A stretch of 62,944 bases of DNA from Smittium culicis (GCA_001970855.1 LSSN01001878.1:1-62944), one strand, 5' to 3'. Positions 26,301-37,542 are shown, numbered from the stretch's first letter. Made by a program: numbers and translations. The notes: a model not told the origin generated them from the sequence alone.

Positions 26301-27243
26301 GCAAGCATTTTGGTCGCCACCAAAAAGAGCACCATCTCCTATCAAATTTAACCCAGAAAATCCACAACATATCGACTTTATTGTTTCTGCAGCAAATATT
26401 AGAGCCGCTACTTATAGCTTACCAGAATCACGCGATGTTGCTCACATTAAAAATTTCTCTGCTAGCCTTGAGGAGATTCCATTCAAGCCTAAATCAGGAG
26501 TTGTTATTAAAGTTAATGACTCTGACCCAGATCAAGATACAACTGAAGTAGCAAATATAGACTCATTAATAGAGAGCCTTCCCTCCCCTTCTAATTTCTC
26601 AGACTTTAGAATGATTCCAACTGAGTTTGAAAAAGACGATGATTCCAATTTCCACATCGACTTTATGACTGCTACTTCGAATCTTAGAGCTGCCAACTAT
26701 GATATTGCTCCTGCTGACAGATTTAAAACCAAACAAATTGCTGGTAAAATCATACCTGCTATAGCCACTACTACCTCTGTAGTTTCTGGTTTGATTTGTC
26801 TAGAGCTCTATAAGATCTTGGACAAATCCCACAAAATCGAGGACTTTAAGAATGGTTTCATTAACTTGGCTCTTCCATTTTTTGCATTCTCTGAGCCAAT
26901 TGCCCCAGAGTCTCGTGACTTTAATGGAACAAAGGTATCTGATTGGGATGCCATTTTCATTGAGCGCGATTTGACTCTTCAAGAATTGATTGATGAATTC
27001 GAGTCAACTTACAAGTTGGAGGTTTCTATGGTTACAAGTGGAACAACAATGCTATTTTCACCATTTTTGTCTAAAAAGAAGGCTTCTGAACGAAAATCAC
27101 TACCTATTTCAGAACTTGTCAACACGATTTCTAAAAAAGAAATTCCAAGCCACACCAAATATGTTGTCTTGGTAATTTGCTGCTATGACGAAAATGATGA
27201 AGATGTTGATGTACCAGAAGTCCGAGTCAGGGTTAAAGCTTAA
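23380..27243 (+). CDS. UBA1: ubiquitin-activating enzyme E1 (Uba1), 11 exons, 1015 aa
   Basis: Activates ubiquitin with ATP and loads it as a thioester for transfer to E2 enzymes, in cytosol and nucleus. Proposed exons: 23380-23450, 23561-23646, 23731-23813, 23877-24011, 24071-24177, 24245-24335, 24433-24565, 24650-24747, 24828-25034, 25138-25347, 25417-27243. All ten introns are GT-AG and 59-110 nt. The joined length is 3048 nt, an exact multiple of three, and the protein follows yeast/human E1 throughout. Seen: [12 protein letters not shown] near the start; the inactive adenylation half ([18 protein letters not shown]); the active adenylation half with GSGAIGCEM near 436-444 and NLNRQFLFR near 473-481; the catalytic cysteine in [10 protein letters not shown] at about residue 595; and a C-terminal ubiquitin-fold domain ending [10 protein letters not shown]. 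Length matches the family (about 1020). Introns are confined to the first 2 kb; the last 1.8 kb is one exon. The SLM1-like gene converges on it. Confidence 0.96.
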
Positions 27244-28799
27244 TTTTCTCACAATATTATCGCTACAATAAAGATAAAAGAGAATAAATTGGCTATTTTA
27301 ATTTTTTTTACACCACTTTGGCTTCTATCTTTTTTTTCATAGATAAATATTATTTATAAAAATTACAAATAAATCGCTGTAACAAAATTCTTTACATTTT
27401 ACTGCTTATATTAAAATTTTATTAGATATTTTTTAAAAAAAATAATAGTCTTGCATTGGCGAACTATTATCGCCCCTATCCATAATTTTAAAATTCGCTA
27501 GATGTATCAATATCCTCTGAATCCGTTGAAGTTGTCGTTTTTAATTTTTTAAAATTATTTCTTATTTTATGATCAAACCCAGGAAACGAAATATGTAGAA
27601 AAAAGCTTCATAATTATTGGTGCTGGAAAGAATTGAGTGATCATCAGGCTCATATGTACCGATTTCCAAAATAAAAAAAAATACTCTTATAGTGCTTTTT
27701 TATCAGCGTTTAGGAAATTTATTCATTTAGATTTTTTTAATGGCTAATTCATTCATTCTTCGTTTTAAATGCATTTCATCACAAAAAAAAAATAATTGGT
27801 TTTTTACTTTTTTTACATATTGGCTCTATTATAAGTATAAATATGTGTTTATTTTTAAAAATTCATTAATTATCAATAAAAAAAATTTCTACCTAAGAGA
27901 ACATTGTTATCGTTTTGATCAGTTTGGTATAAACCCACTCAATTAGAGATTTTAAAGCGTTCTTTTTAATAAATTGGGTTGGTTGTACGATATTTGCAGT
28001 TTATGTTTAGCCATGATATCACGTTTATGACTCGAAAAAAATAAATGGATAAATTCTAACTGCGCGTATATTAAATGTATGTATTTATGGGAGATTATTC
28101 TGAGGATCAGAATCTTTTTCTAATAAAAAAACCATTGTTGCAATTGTTACTTTAATTTTTAAAATAGTGTTGGTAAACTTTATCAAGAAAACTAATTTAT
28201 CGAGTCAATATTTTTATCTTGACCACAATATAAATTTAACAAACATATACAAAAAAGGTTCCACTACTCAAACGAATCTACCATATATTTATAATTTTTA
28301 GCAAATTGTAGCTTGAATCGTTAAAAAATATAGATATAAATAAAGCTTAAAAGCTCTTAGAGCGTCTTATTGTGTGACCATATAAATTGCAGTCAAAACC
28401 CGGTAATAATATCGAAAGGTTTAATCGACTTTAAATCCTATTCATTAGAAGTATAAAAATAAATAAATAAAGTGTAAATAAACCAGAAATTTGAATACTT
28501 TGCGATGACGATAATCTTGTGGAGGGAAATTGTTAAATAAATAAAAGTCGCATGGAATTCACCTTTGATACTTTTCTGGTATTTATGAATTTTTTTGAGT
28601 GCAAAAATAATTATAAAAAAAAATATTGTTGCGTGAATAACTTGATTATTTATATTTTTTTAGAGTGGCATTATTTTATAGTAAATAAATAATGATTTAC
28701 GCAAAATTTGTTTCTTTTTATCAAAATATACAATCAAAAAAAAAAAAAAAAAGATCATGAAAATAAACCAAAAAATAAAGTATGGGGGGCAGAGATTGT
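27244..28799. other. intergenic region between convergent UBA1 and the SLM1-like gene
   Basis: Mostly AT-rich with no gene recognised, apart from a possible minus-strand coding remnant at 27488-27667 listed separately. An open frame at 27740-27946 is low-complexity and not called. Confidence 0.5.
27488..27667 (-). pseudogene. possible 3' end of an unrecognised minus-strand gene
   Basis: Reading leftward, two adjacent frames look protein-like. The first (about 27667-27570) contains EIGTYEPDDHSILSSTNNYE. The second contains FPGFDHKIRNNFKKLKTTT and ends in an acidic tail (DSEDIDTSSEF) with a stop at 27488-27490. A frameshift near 27590 separates them. No start, splice site or upstream exon could be fixed. 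It may be a decayed gene fragment or the last exon of a small gene; the family is not recognised. Confidence 0.3.
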
Positions 28800-31700
28800 C
28801 TACAGTTTAAATATTTTTGCGCCTGGAGGTAAACTTGTTATTGGTTTTCCAAACGATATGCCTGGAGGAAGAGTGGACGAGTCCAGATCCTTGAACAATT
28901 TAGAAAAATCTTCGCCACTATCAGCAGTTTTTATGTTTTCGGATTCTGAAGTAGGGTTATGAGCTTGCTGCAAGTCAGTTGAGAGATTTGGTAACTGATA
29001 ATTGCCATCAATTGAATTTTCTTTGAGATATTCAGAATCTAAGCTTCCTTGATTGAATGCGGAATTTTCAGGGGCGCTTGATAGTTGTAGTTGTTGGGTT
29101 TGGAATTGGGCGGTATTTGGAGATGATGTTAATGGATTCGAAAAAGGAGTTTCAGGGATCAAACCAGTGGTTGTATGTATTGGCGATGCAGATAAATTAG
29201 ACTTGCTTTCCGTTGGAAGGTTTGAAATTAATTCGATTTTTTCGTCATTATTAGTGTTAAGCATATTACCTAAGTCTTGAGGATTAGAATCAGATAATTC
29301 AGGCTTATCAGAGGTGTCAGATCTATCGGAATGGGATGATAGACTATCAAGGCTTGAAGATGAAGCAACATCTGAGTAAATATATTTTGTATCTGATTCT
29401 GCAAATGTGATTTTGCTTTTTACGCTTTTACCAGCAGTAGATTTCTTTGGGCTAGAATCTTGGCTGACGACGCTCTTGTTGTTGATATCGTCATCTTTGT
29501 TGTTTGAAATTCTTTTAGGGGAATTGCTACCGTTAAGTTTATCAGTGGTATCATTATTATTTGAATCTATACATTGAGCGTTTAATTGGGCGGGACTGTC
29601 ATTAGATTCAATGTTGACAGTATCAAGCTTTTGGGATAAAAGTTGATTTTTTTCATTAGACAAACTAGACTGGGAAAAATTGTTATTTGCATAAAATTGG
29701 CTATACGCAATATCAAAACCAGTTTCAAAATTATAACTAGAGTTTTGGTTTGCTGAATTAGCGTATTTCTGAGATTCTGAGGATGTCGGACTTTGTGAGG
29801 ATGGATCAGTGAGATTTTGTGGCGGTAGGTCAGTAGAGCTTTGTATAGATGGGACTGTAGTGTTTAATATCGGCGGGACAATAGGCTTTAGTGTGGGAGA
29901 GATAGTGTCGTTTTGGGTTGGCTGTAAAATACGTAAACTGGTATCAATATTAATATCTTGAGTGTCAGTTGGAGTGCCAATATTCAAGTTTTGAACTCCT
30001 GAGGATATAGCGCTAAGATTCTGACTATTGTTACTTGGTGATATTTGGAAGTTTTCTTTAGATATAGCTTCGTTTGCGGATGGGGTAATAGCATTGGAAT
30101 TTACTGGAGTGTTGAAAGTATCGATTTGTTGTAAAGTGTTAATTTGGGGATTACCTGCGTTCAATGTTGGGTTGACAGTACTATCTATAGTTGGGATAGA
30201 AGTTTGGCCGGGCAATGGTGGATTTGGGAGATTATTGTTTTGAGGTAAATTTGGATATGAAATGGGTTGGTTAGTGTTTATCATTTGGTAGTAAGGAATG
30301 GGTTGGTCGTTAGTTTGATCAACATTAAAGTTGAAAGGTGGGTATAAGATAGGAGCATAAGTGTTGTTAGGGTTAAAAGGGACGGGCATTAAGGGATTAA
30401 AGTTGTTTGGGTATTGAATCGGAACCATGCTCATATGCGATTTCATATGGTTATTAGTTAAACTTGAATCGCCTGAGCTTGATTGAACTTGGAAGCTTTT
30501 GTGACGGTCTAATTTTTGTGAGTTATGGCTTTGGGTTGATGATGTATGAGGGATAATTGCAGATGCGCTGTCAAAGGTATTTGATTCTTTGTCGTCATCA
30601 GGGCCAATTTTGAGAGGATTAGCTTCTGTAGAATTGAACTGGTGAAAATCGACTTCAAATGGGTTATACTTTTGGCTGCTCAAGAGGTGATTACTTTCGT
30701 GTTCATCGTCTTCATTGTCTTCGTCAGCATTATTGACGTCTTTGAGTTCTTCAGAAAAGATATCTTCGATACTGGACTTTGACCAATTTTTGATGCAGTG
30801 GGACCATTCAATGCCTTCGGAGTAACTCTCGGCTTTAAAGCAGACTTTAGTTTTTGAGGAGATTGGGTTACCTTTGACAGAGCCTCGGGTGACATAAATT
30901 AAGATTGTGTTTCTTGGTAAATTAAGATTATCGCCGTCCTTAACAACGGCGGATGCTAGATGTAGAGAGACGTCAGGTTGCGATGTGGGCATGGTGTGAG
31001 AGTCATCGAAGCAGTGCAAAAAGCCAGAAGCACTGACGATAACAAAACATCTTACATACTTTTTGTTGAGCGAGATGAGGTTAGAGATGCCTTTGGACTT
31101 TCTGACTAAGTATCCTTTTTTGATAACTCTGAGAGATTTATCAGTTTGGTAAATGGAGGAATATTTGTCTTTAAGGGGCAGTTTTTCAGAGTTTTGCGGG
31201 GAAACCAGGTACTTTCCGAATTTAGAGAGGAATTCTTGAGTTTCAAGCAAAGAGTTAGAAGATTGTAAATTATGGCATAGTTCAGAGTATTTGAGGTGGA
31301 GTTCGTTTGAGGATATTTTTTCAGAGTAGAAGTATTCTAGAATGGCGGAGTAGATGCGGTGAATTATAAAGGGTTCCCAGTTTTTAAACTTTTCAATTTC
31401 TTGGTGAACAGCGTTGTAAAAAGATTTTTCAGTTTCAATAACTTTCGAGATAACTTTTTTGAGCTCTAAGAACAGATGAAAATGAGATAGAAAATTAGGT
31501 GGTGGATTAATTATATTACAAATTTGAGAAAATAAATAAGGGATGCCAAAATAAAAAAAAAAGAGTTAAGGTAGAGAAAATTAAAAGGGAATAGAAGGCG
31601 ATGAAGTATGTAGTTACCAAAATTGATTAGGAAAGGGTCTTGTGGTTGTTTAGAGACGTTAGGTATCTTTGCAGATTCGAGGGCGACTATGAGAGATCTA

Positions 31701-32353
31701 TTTAATTTATCGATTTGCTTTCGTTCGCTGATAAGGGTTTTATAGATGGGATAAATTTTGTCTTTGTAAGTATTGGAGAATGAAGAGATATCAGAGTTTA
31801 TATTAGTGAGACTTGCGATAGTTTTGATGAGGATAGCATTTTTTTTTGTATTCTGGTCGTTAATAGTTTTTGAAATTATAGCAGAGAAGTCGTTATTGAG
31901 GTCTTGAATACCGTTGGATCCGGAAGGCATAAAGATATGGTCGGTGTTAAATTGGGCATGAGGGAGATTTCCGGCATTGATTTTTATATTTTCGAGGGTT
32001 TTTTGGACCTTGAGCATTGCTTTGAAGTATTCGATGTATGAGGATAGATATTCGTGAATGTTGTTAAGTCTAATTACGAGGAGATCGGACTCGTCACCAG
32101 TTCCGATGTATGAATTTAAAATAGAGGAGTAGTCGTCGCTTTTTCTGGAAGAGATGATGCTTTGAGAAATTGAAGGTAAACTGTCGTTGTTAGGGTTGGT
32201 GGGGAAATCAACTTGGATAGTAGTTTCTACATCTTTATTTATCAAATTGTAGGATAGTTCAGGGGCAGGTGGTAAGCCAGTTTTTCGGAAAGTGGACAAT
32301 CGATTCTCTTTATTTTTTTTTGAGGGGCTTAAAATCTTTCTTATTCTAGACAT
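28800..32353 (-). CDS. Slm1-like BAR and PH domain protein, 2 exons, 1133 aa
   Basis: Slm1/Slm2-type proteins bind PI(4,5)P2 at the plasma membrane and act with TORC2. Exon 1 is 32353-31618 and exon 2 is 31465-28800, with a 152-nt GT-AG intron (donor GTAACT, acceptor TTCTTAG). The join restores the frame within one helical domain: QDPFLINFE is followed by LKKVISKVIETEKSF. Total coding length is 3402 nt. Residues about 65-340 are the F-BAR/BAR-like helical region. Residues about 355-468 are a PH domain (VIKKGYLVRKS at its start, WSHCIKNWSKSS at its end). The remaining ~665 residues are N/S/Q/P-rich, low-complexity and probably disordered; the last 25 contain LPPG twice. The tail is much longer than in yeast Slm1. 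The start is the first ATG of exon 1. Assignment to Slm1 rests on the BAR-then-PH order and is fairly confident; the exact orthologue is not proven. Confidence 0.88.
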
Positions 32354-33874
32354 TAATGAAGGAAAGTAAGATTATTGGCTGTTGGGAGTAATCGTTAAGA
32401 ATATTAAAAACGTGAAGAAAAGGCAGAAGAAGAAGAGGAAGGTGAGGTGAGGTGAGGTGAGATATATCGTGACGGGGAATAAGTAGGATGTAAATTGAGA
32501 TATATTGATTCAATTAGGTTACGATTTTTTTTTTGAAAGGGAAAAGCTGTCTACTTTAGAATAGTAGGGAAGAACGTCGCAGCTAAATTTCTTAACTAAA
32601 AAGGTGGGAAAGTGGCGGGCAAATGAAGCTGGGGTTGTAGGAGAGCTAAATTTATTTGATAATTGTATCTTGTTTAATACTTTGGTGTAGTATAGTAGTG
32701 ATTAAATTAAAATCTTTTGCAGTAGATGAGTTATGAACAATTCTACAAGATTAAAATACGAAGCGCTCAAATCGATCGGATTATTAATGGTTACAAATAT
32801 GAGCATATCCCTGACATTATCCGGTGACTTTTAGATAATAAATCCGCCTTTTTCTTTGTTTAGGAAACCTCAGCTCTGCCATAAACAAACAATGTAAACA
32901 ATAATATCTGGCTGGCTTTTAAATTCGTTTCCTTAAATTTCTAATTTAGTATTTAATTATGCAGTCTTAGTGGCACTGTAATCATTTCGTTTAAACTGCA
33001 CGCCACTTCTGCTTCCTTTTTCACCCCCATTTATACTCTAGCTATCGGCGCCGATCTATTCCAACGAGACAATTTCGCCAATTGATAACATTTAGCTTAA
33101 TAACTACTTTTACCTCGGCTACAAATTCGCGCTAAAAATTGTTTTCATATTTCATTTTTTAGAAGAAAGCGCTGCCATAGAATCTTTGAGGGGGGTTTTT
33201 TTATTTCCTCAATTTATAATATTAACTTTCTACTTGCCATCTAAAACCATACAATTTAACAAGTTAATCCAACTCACAATTCATTTAAATTTAGAACCTC
33301 TAAAAATTCTTGGAAAAAATTAAAATTTTAACTGCGCCTCTAAAGGTTTTAACATAATATCGCTTCACTTAGTGTTTTTGAACTGAATTTATTCAAGTCA
33401 AAATGTAAATTATATAATTCTAGTACATTAGTCGTCTCTCTTCACTTAACTAATGGTCTTACTTTGAGTCTTTTCCTCGATTTACAACATAATTTACAAT
33501 TTCACTTATTATCTGCAAAAACAGTTTAATCATCACTTCGAACATCTGCTGCTCGTCAAATCAAGACTTTTTATACTAGTACACAATTATACTAGTCCCA
33601 CCTCCCCACCACGAAGTTATTGTTTTTATAAACTATTTGTAAATCATTTTAATCACACCCAATTAAAAATCAGAAATATTTACATTTGATTCTAAATACA
33701 ACTTTCATAACATTCTAATTTATCTATTCGGCATATAACAAAAAGGGAATATTAATAAATAATAGTCCAATTTATTAGTTTATCAAATAATACGCACTAA
33801 AAATATATTAAATCATTTCTATATTGAGGAGTTATATAAAATAAATTTAAAAGTTCTGAGCTTCCTAAATAATA
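32354..33874. other. intergenic region upstream of the SLM1-like gene
   Basis: Contains (GGTGA)4 at 32441-32460 within the presumed 5' leader or promoter of the minus-strand gene. It also holds a 33-codon ATG frame at 32726-32827 (starts MSYEQFYKIKIRS) with weak support. Nothing else recognised. Confidence 0.5.
32441..32460. repeat. (GGTGA)4 microsatellite
   Basis: Four tandem GGTGA units, with a purine-rich run just before it (32409-32440), 88 bp upstream of the SLM1-like start codon. Confidence 0.8.
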
Positions 33875-34073
33875 TTAATCCCTGCCGCGTAAACACTCTT
33901 AAGAAAAATGAATTTGTTGATTCGTAAAATATTTATAGGCAAATTTGTTATTTGGTCCCATAACATATGCAAACCAATATTTTTATGAAGCTCGGAATTA
34001 AGCTATTTTTATTGGATATAGTTGGATATATTTAGTAGTTCAAAGAATGGTCTAACGCCCGTAAAAGGGATAA
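33875..34073 (+). mobile_element. piggyBac-type MITE, copy E (degenerate, 199 bp)
   Basis: Starts TTAATCCCTGCCGCGTAAAC, continues with the family's A-run and TTGATTCGT segment, and ends GGTCTAACGCCCGTAAAAGG followed by ATAA, a one-base change from TTAA. Size and both ends match copies A and D. Confidence 0.65.
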
Positions 34074-34685
34074 AGGCGAATTTAGCATCAAATTTTCAGC
34101 GAGAACCATTGGGACAGGTACAATAAATCATCCGTATTGTCATTTAGTAACTTATAATCCTATGATAAACAAGGGGACAGTCTTTATAACCCCAATTTCT
34201 AATTATATTTCCGCTCGATTTGTAATTATAAAAGAGATCTAAAGATAGGTGTTGTTTTTTAAAAGGTTTTCATCTAGACTTCATCTAAAATCGTTCATTG
34301 AAACAAAAATAAAAGTAGTCTATAAACAAACTATTCTAATGGTTATAAAACAGATTTTCAGTTTAAAATATTATTCGAATAACGTTTTCTACCTCATGAG
34401 AAATTAAGACGCATCTCTCTACCGAAGATAATAAATATTTCGCAATTCGACATTAAAATGCTAATTCAACTACATACTAGGTGATTGTGAAAATTTAATA
34501 GCTTCCAGTACCTTGTCCTATAAACATTCTTATGGATAAAAATTTTAAAAAATAATCTAAAATTTTGATATAATACTTATTTTATTACCATATCCATCCT
34601 CATCCGAAGTGTCATGTGAAAAATTATATATACATAATCGAATAAAAATAGTCAAAATAAAATAAATTAAATTATAATTATTAAT
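34074..34685. other. intergenic, downstream of the Tudor gene
   Basis: AT-rich; no gene, RNA or repeat recognised. Confidence 0.55.
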
Positions 34686-35495
34686 TTAACGATACTTAAT
34701 TCTTTCTGAGAATTGTGTCATCGTCCGTCCGCTCCCAATAACTCCAACTCTGCCCTCAATCGTCTCTGGGCTTTTAAAAATTGAGCTACTATTAATGGGG
34801 GCCACTTTCTTCTTTTTATTGCTCTTAGTAAACGCTAGCCATGATTTTTGTGCTTCTACTGTCTCGTTCTTAGAGCCTGACTTTTTCTTCTTCATCGGCC
34901 TTTGACCTGGCGCTAAATTGTCGGTTGGAACTTCTTGTCCTTTGGATTCTGAAACGCTTCTTTTTTCTGGTGTTGCTTTGCTGTATTTATTTGTCTTTGG
35001 CTTCAGGGAACTTAAGGACCTTATCGAATCTATATTTACCAACTCAGAATTCCCATACCCAACAAAAGTTACTTTAAAAGAGTTACCTGAAGTTATTTCA
35101 ACTATCTTAGCTGGGTAAAATTTGTTATCGGCTGAATATTTTGCTGCGCAGTCGTCGCCAATCTTCCATTTAGTTGCGCTTAAAGTGTTATTAGAATATA
35201 TGTGTGAAGTAGGGGTATGAGAATTATTAATTTTATCAAAAGAATTACTAGATTTTGGTGATGAACCAGCGGAGGAAGCTTGATTAGAGTCTTCGACATT
35301 TTTTACCAAGGTATTGGGTGTATTAGATCCAGATCTATTAACCATTTCATTCTCAACTAAAGAGGAAGTTAAATCCAATAAATCTTGAATTTCCTTTTTC
35401 AAACCTAAAAGATCGGTGTTTTCTGGATCAGCTTTTAATGCTAGATCTATTTCAAGAAGCTGGCTTTTGTAGAGGCTTATTTCAGATGAATCCAT
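34686..35495 (-). CDS. Tudor-domain splicing factor, SMNDC1/SPF30 family, 269 aa
   Basis: SMNDC1 (SPF30) binds symmetrically dimethylated arginines on Sm proteins and helps assemble the U4/U6.U5 tri-snRNP into spliceosomes in the nucleus. Residues 1-50 form a charged helix (SLYKSQLLEIDLALKADPEN). A serine/asparagine-rich linker follows. The Tudor domain spans about 108-160, with aromatic-cage positions Y120, Y127, F144 and Y147 and the hallmark VGYGN (145-149). A basic segment (PMKKKKSGSK) and a conserved-looking C-terminal part (KSWLAFTKSNKKKK, then IFKSPETIEGRVGVIGSG) match the SPF30 pattern. Length is close to human SMNDC1. Single exon; ATG at 35495. Of the SMN-type Tudor proteins, the basic C-terminus favours SPF30 over SMN itself. 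Confidence 0.9.
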   Translation of the reverse strand: MDSSEISLYKSQLLEIDLALKADPENTDLLGLKKEIQDLLDLTSSLVENEMVNRSGSNTPNTLVKNVEDSNQASSAGSSPKSSNSFDKINNSHTPTSHIYSNNTLSATKWKIGDDCAAKYSADNKFYPAKIVEITSGNSFKVTFVGYGNSELVNIDSIRSLSSLKPKTNKYSKATPEKRSVSESKGQEVPTDNLAPGQRPMKKKKSGSKNETVEAQKSWLAFTKSNKKKKVAPINSSSIFKSPETIEGRVGVIGSGRTMTQFSERIKYR

Positions 35496-36727
35496 TGTCG
35501 GTAGAAAATATTTAACAGAGCTAAAAATGTATAATAAAAAGGTGAATTCTCAACTAAGAAATCCTAAACTAAGAAATTATTATAAAATCAATATTTTAAA
35601 ATAATATGTGGCAGTTGACGCAGTGTTAGAATTGGTATATATTATTGTTGGAATTAGATTCGTGCGTTAATAGTAGCTCTCCTATTATAGTTCTAGTAGT
35701 GAGAATGATAGTTTGCTTTTGGCTATTTGAATATAAAAGTATAAGGGCGTTTAAAATTAAGAAGGAATTTTTTAATTTTTAGAAAAAAACATTTTAAATA
35801 TGTTCATATTATGCTCTAAATATAACTAGGTTATTTTTCGTTTCCTCGGTAAGAAAAATAGGTTTTATCTCCTGTTTAATTTTATCGCCATGAATTCCTA
35901 CCCTTTACATAATGCGTATATTTAAAGTAAAATCCCATTCAAATAAATGGGCTAACTTTATCGTTTTTTTATAAACGACACGTAATACTAGATTTTATTG
36001 GCCATCACTCAATTCTCGTAATCAATTTCCAATCCAATAATATTATCTTGAAATCACTTGACTCCATTTTGCAGTCGAATACTTTGCGTTTATTTGCCTT
36101 TAAAAATCACTTGTTTTGACAATTTACCTATTATTATAGATTGTTCTGATTTTTTCAGCCATATTTTATTTAAAATCAATATGCAACAAATGAGCATATA
36201 AGCTTAAATTCCAAAATTATTATCAGCAAATGATTATAAACTCTTTGCTTCAAACCTATTTTCAGCAAATGATTATCCACTGTCTTATCATTTCCAAACA
36301 AATTATCTTAATTTCATCTATTGTTTAGTCAATTAATTTATGCTAATAACCAACAAAAAATCCTATAAAAAATTTCAATAAAACAATCCACACACTCTCA
36401 TTCAATACTAATAACCAACTACCTATTTGCCATCCATTTTTATATATTATTATTATTGGTTGAGATTATCAGTATGCCAATAAGTAATAATTAGTTAAAT
36501 TCGTATGGCCCCTTGGATGAAAAATATTCTAGTTATAAAATTGCGTATCAAACGTAAAGCCTCGTAAAACTATTAGCCAACGCTTTTCTCTCTTCTACTT
36601 CAAAGACACGTAAATAAAACAACCAATAAATACTGTCTAAATTTAAAACTGGCAATAGCCAAAAAAGTAACTCGAAAACTGATAGAGTTAATAGTTTAGA
36701 TATACTACTAGACAATCAACACCCCCA
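35496..36727. other. intergenic region between the Tudor gene and the nested transposons
   Basis: The first part is the promoter side of the Tudor gene. The 5' end of the LINE may begin somewhere here, but no boundary or target-site duplication was found. No gene recognised. Confidence 0.5.
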
Positions 36728-37122
36728 ATGGATACTGTAGAAAGTATTCAGCAAGTTCAACCTCCCAAAAGTTGGGCCAAGGTTTTAAGTTCCAAAATGA
36801 AGCCTCCCAAAGTTTCGCGAATAGGCATTAGGAAAGAAATTAAAAGTAAAAACACTAGCTATAAACCAGTGTCCCTATTGGAAATGGTCTCAGGGAATTA
36901 ACCTAAAGAGAATAAAATGTTATGCAAGGGAGGTAGACCCTTCAAACTGGGCAATAAACTAACTGATCATTACAGATAAATTGATGATGTCATCGAAAGC
37001 ATACTAGAGAAACTTGGAGGTATTCAAACGTGTTTTGAAATAGACAACAAAAGAAAATCAATATTTTTAAAATTTATTAATAAAGAGTACCAAGAAAAAG
37101 CAAAAAAAAAAATTGAGCTCTT
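36728..37122 (+). pseudogene. 5' fragment of a LINE ORF1, cut by the chromovirus
   Basis: From ATG 36728 the frame reads MDTVESIQQVQPPKSWAKVL and continues for 57 codons to a TAA at 36899-36901. Past several stops the coding character resumes (for example IDDVIESILEKLGGIQTCFE) up to the chromovirus insertion point. SWAKVL-type starts are common in ORF1 of fungal LINEs. The other half of the element lies beyond the right LTR, from 42458. Non-functional. Confidence 0.5.
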
Positions 37123-37384
37123 TGTCATAATCAACATTTATTATGGCGAAACCATTGATTATTATGTCACAATGAGATTCTTCTCCATTGTTAGATAACT
37201 ATTGGCCAAACTTTTTTCTTCTATTTTTACATTTCCCATTCTCCCAGACATATATAAGAACAGCGTTATGCTTTTCCATGAAAATAAATGCTGTTCAACA
37301 ATATCCCATTCCCCTAGTCCCTAGTCCATATTATAATTATCTTTTACATATTAATAAATCTCCCCTGAAAATCCGGTCTTGACA
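37123..37384 (+). mobile_element. left LTR of the nested chromovirus (262 bp)
   Basis: Starts TGTCATAATCAACA and ends CCGGTCTTGACA. It matches 42196-42457 over its full 262 bp with roughly 16 differences by eye (about 94% identity). It carries a TATATAAG box at 37251-37258. Flanking bases are CTCTT on the left and TTCTT after the right LTR, a 5-bp target duplication with one mismatch. Confidence 0.92.
37288..37298 (+). promoter_or_regulatory. predicted start of chromovirus RNA and self-primer (11 nt)
   Basis: ATGCTGTTCAA, 37 nt after the start of the TATA box, is the exact reverse complement of the 11 bases at 37387-37397. In Tf1-type elements the first 11 nt of the RNA fold back to that site and prime reverse transcription. 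The right LTR keeps the same 11 bases at 42361-42371 although its TATA box has mutated. Confidence 0.6.
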
Positions 37385-37386
37385 GT

Positions 37387-37397
37387 TTGAACAGCAT
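37387..37397 (+). promoter_or_regulatory. primer binding site of the nested chromovirus, self-complementary type
   Basis: TTGAACAGCAT lies 2 nt inside the left LTR, the position of a primer binding site. No tRNA 3' end could be recognised in it, while it matches the LTR stretch 37288-37298 perfectly in the antisense direction. Confidence 0.6.
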
Positions 37398-37542
37398 ACA
37401 AAATTAAGAACAAAAACTTCCCTGAACCAATCATAAGATAACTATCTAGCCTATGCCACGAATACCAAGACCGTTCTTTCCAGACAACCTAAAAAAAGAC
37501 ACAGAAATGGACTAACAACAGAACCAAAAACAAGAAAACACC

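Noticed and set aside
29053..30243. Plus-strand open frames opposite the SLM1-like gene
   Set aside because: Shadows of the low-complexity tail read on the other strand.
37188..37382. ORF of 64 codons, repeated at 42261-42455
   Set aside because: Both lie inside the two LTRs and are duplicates because the LTRs are; no protein character.
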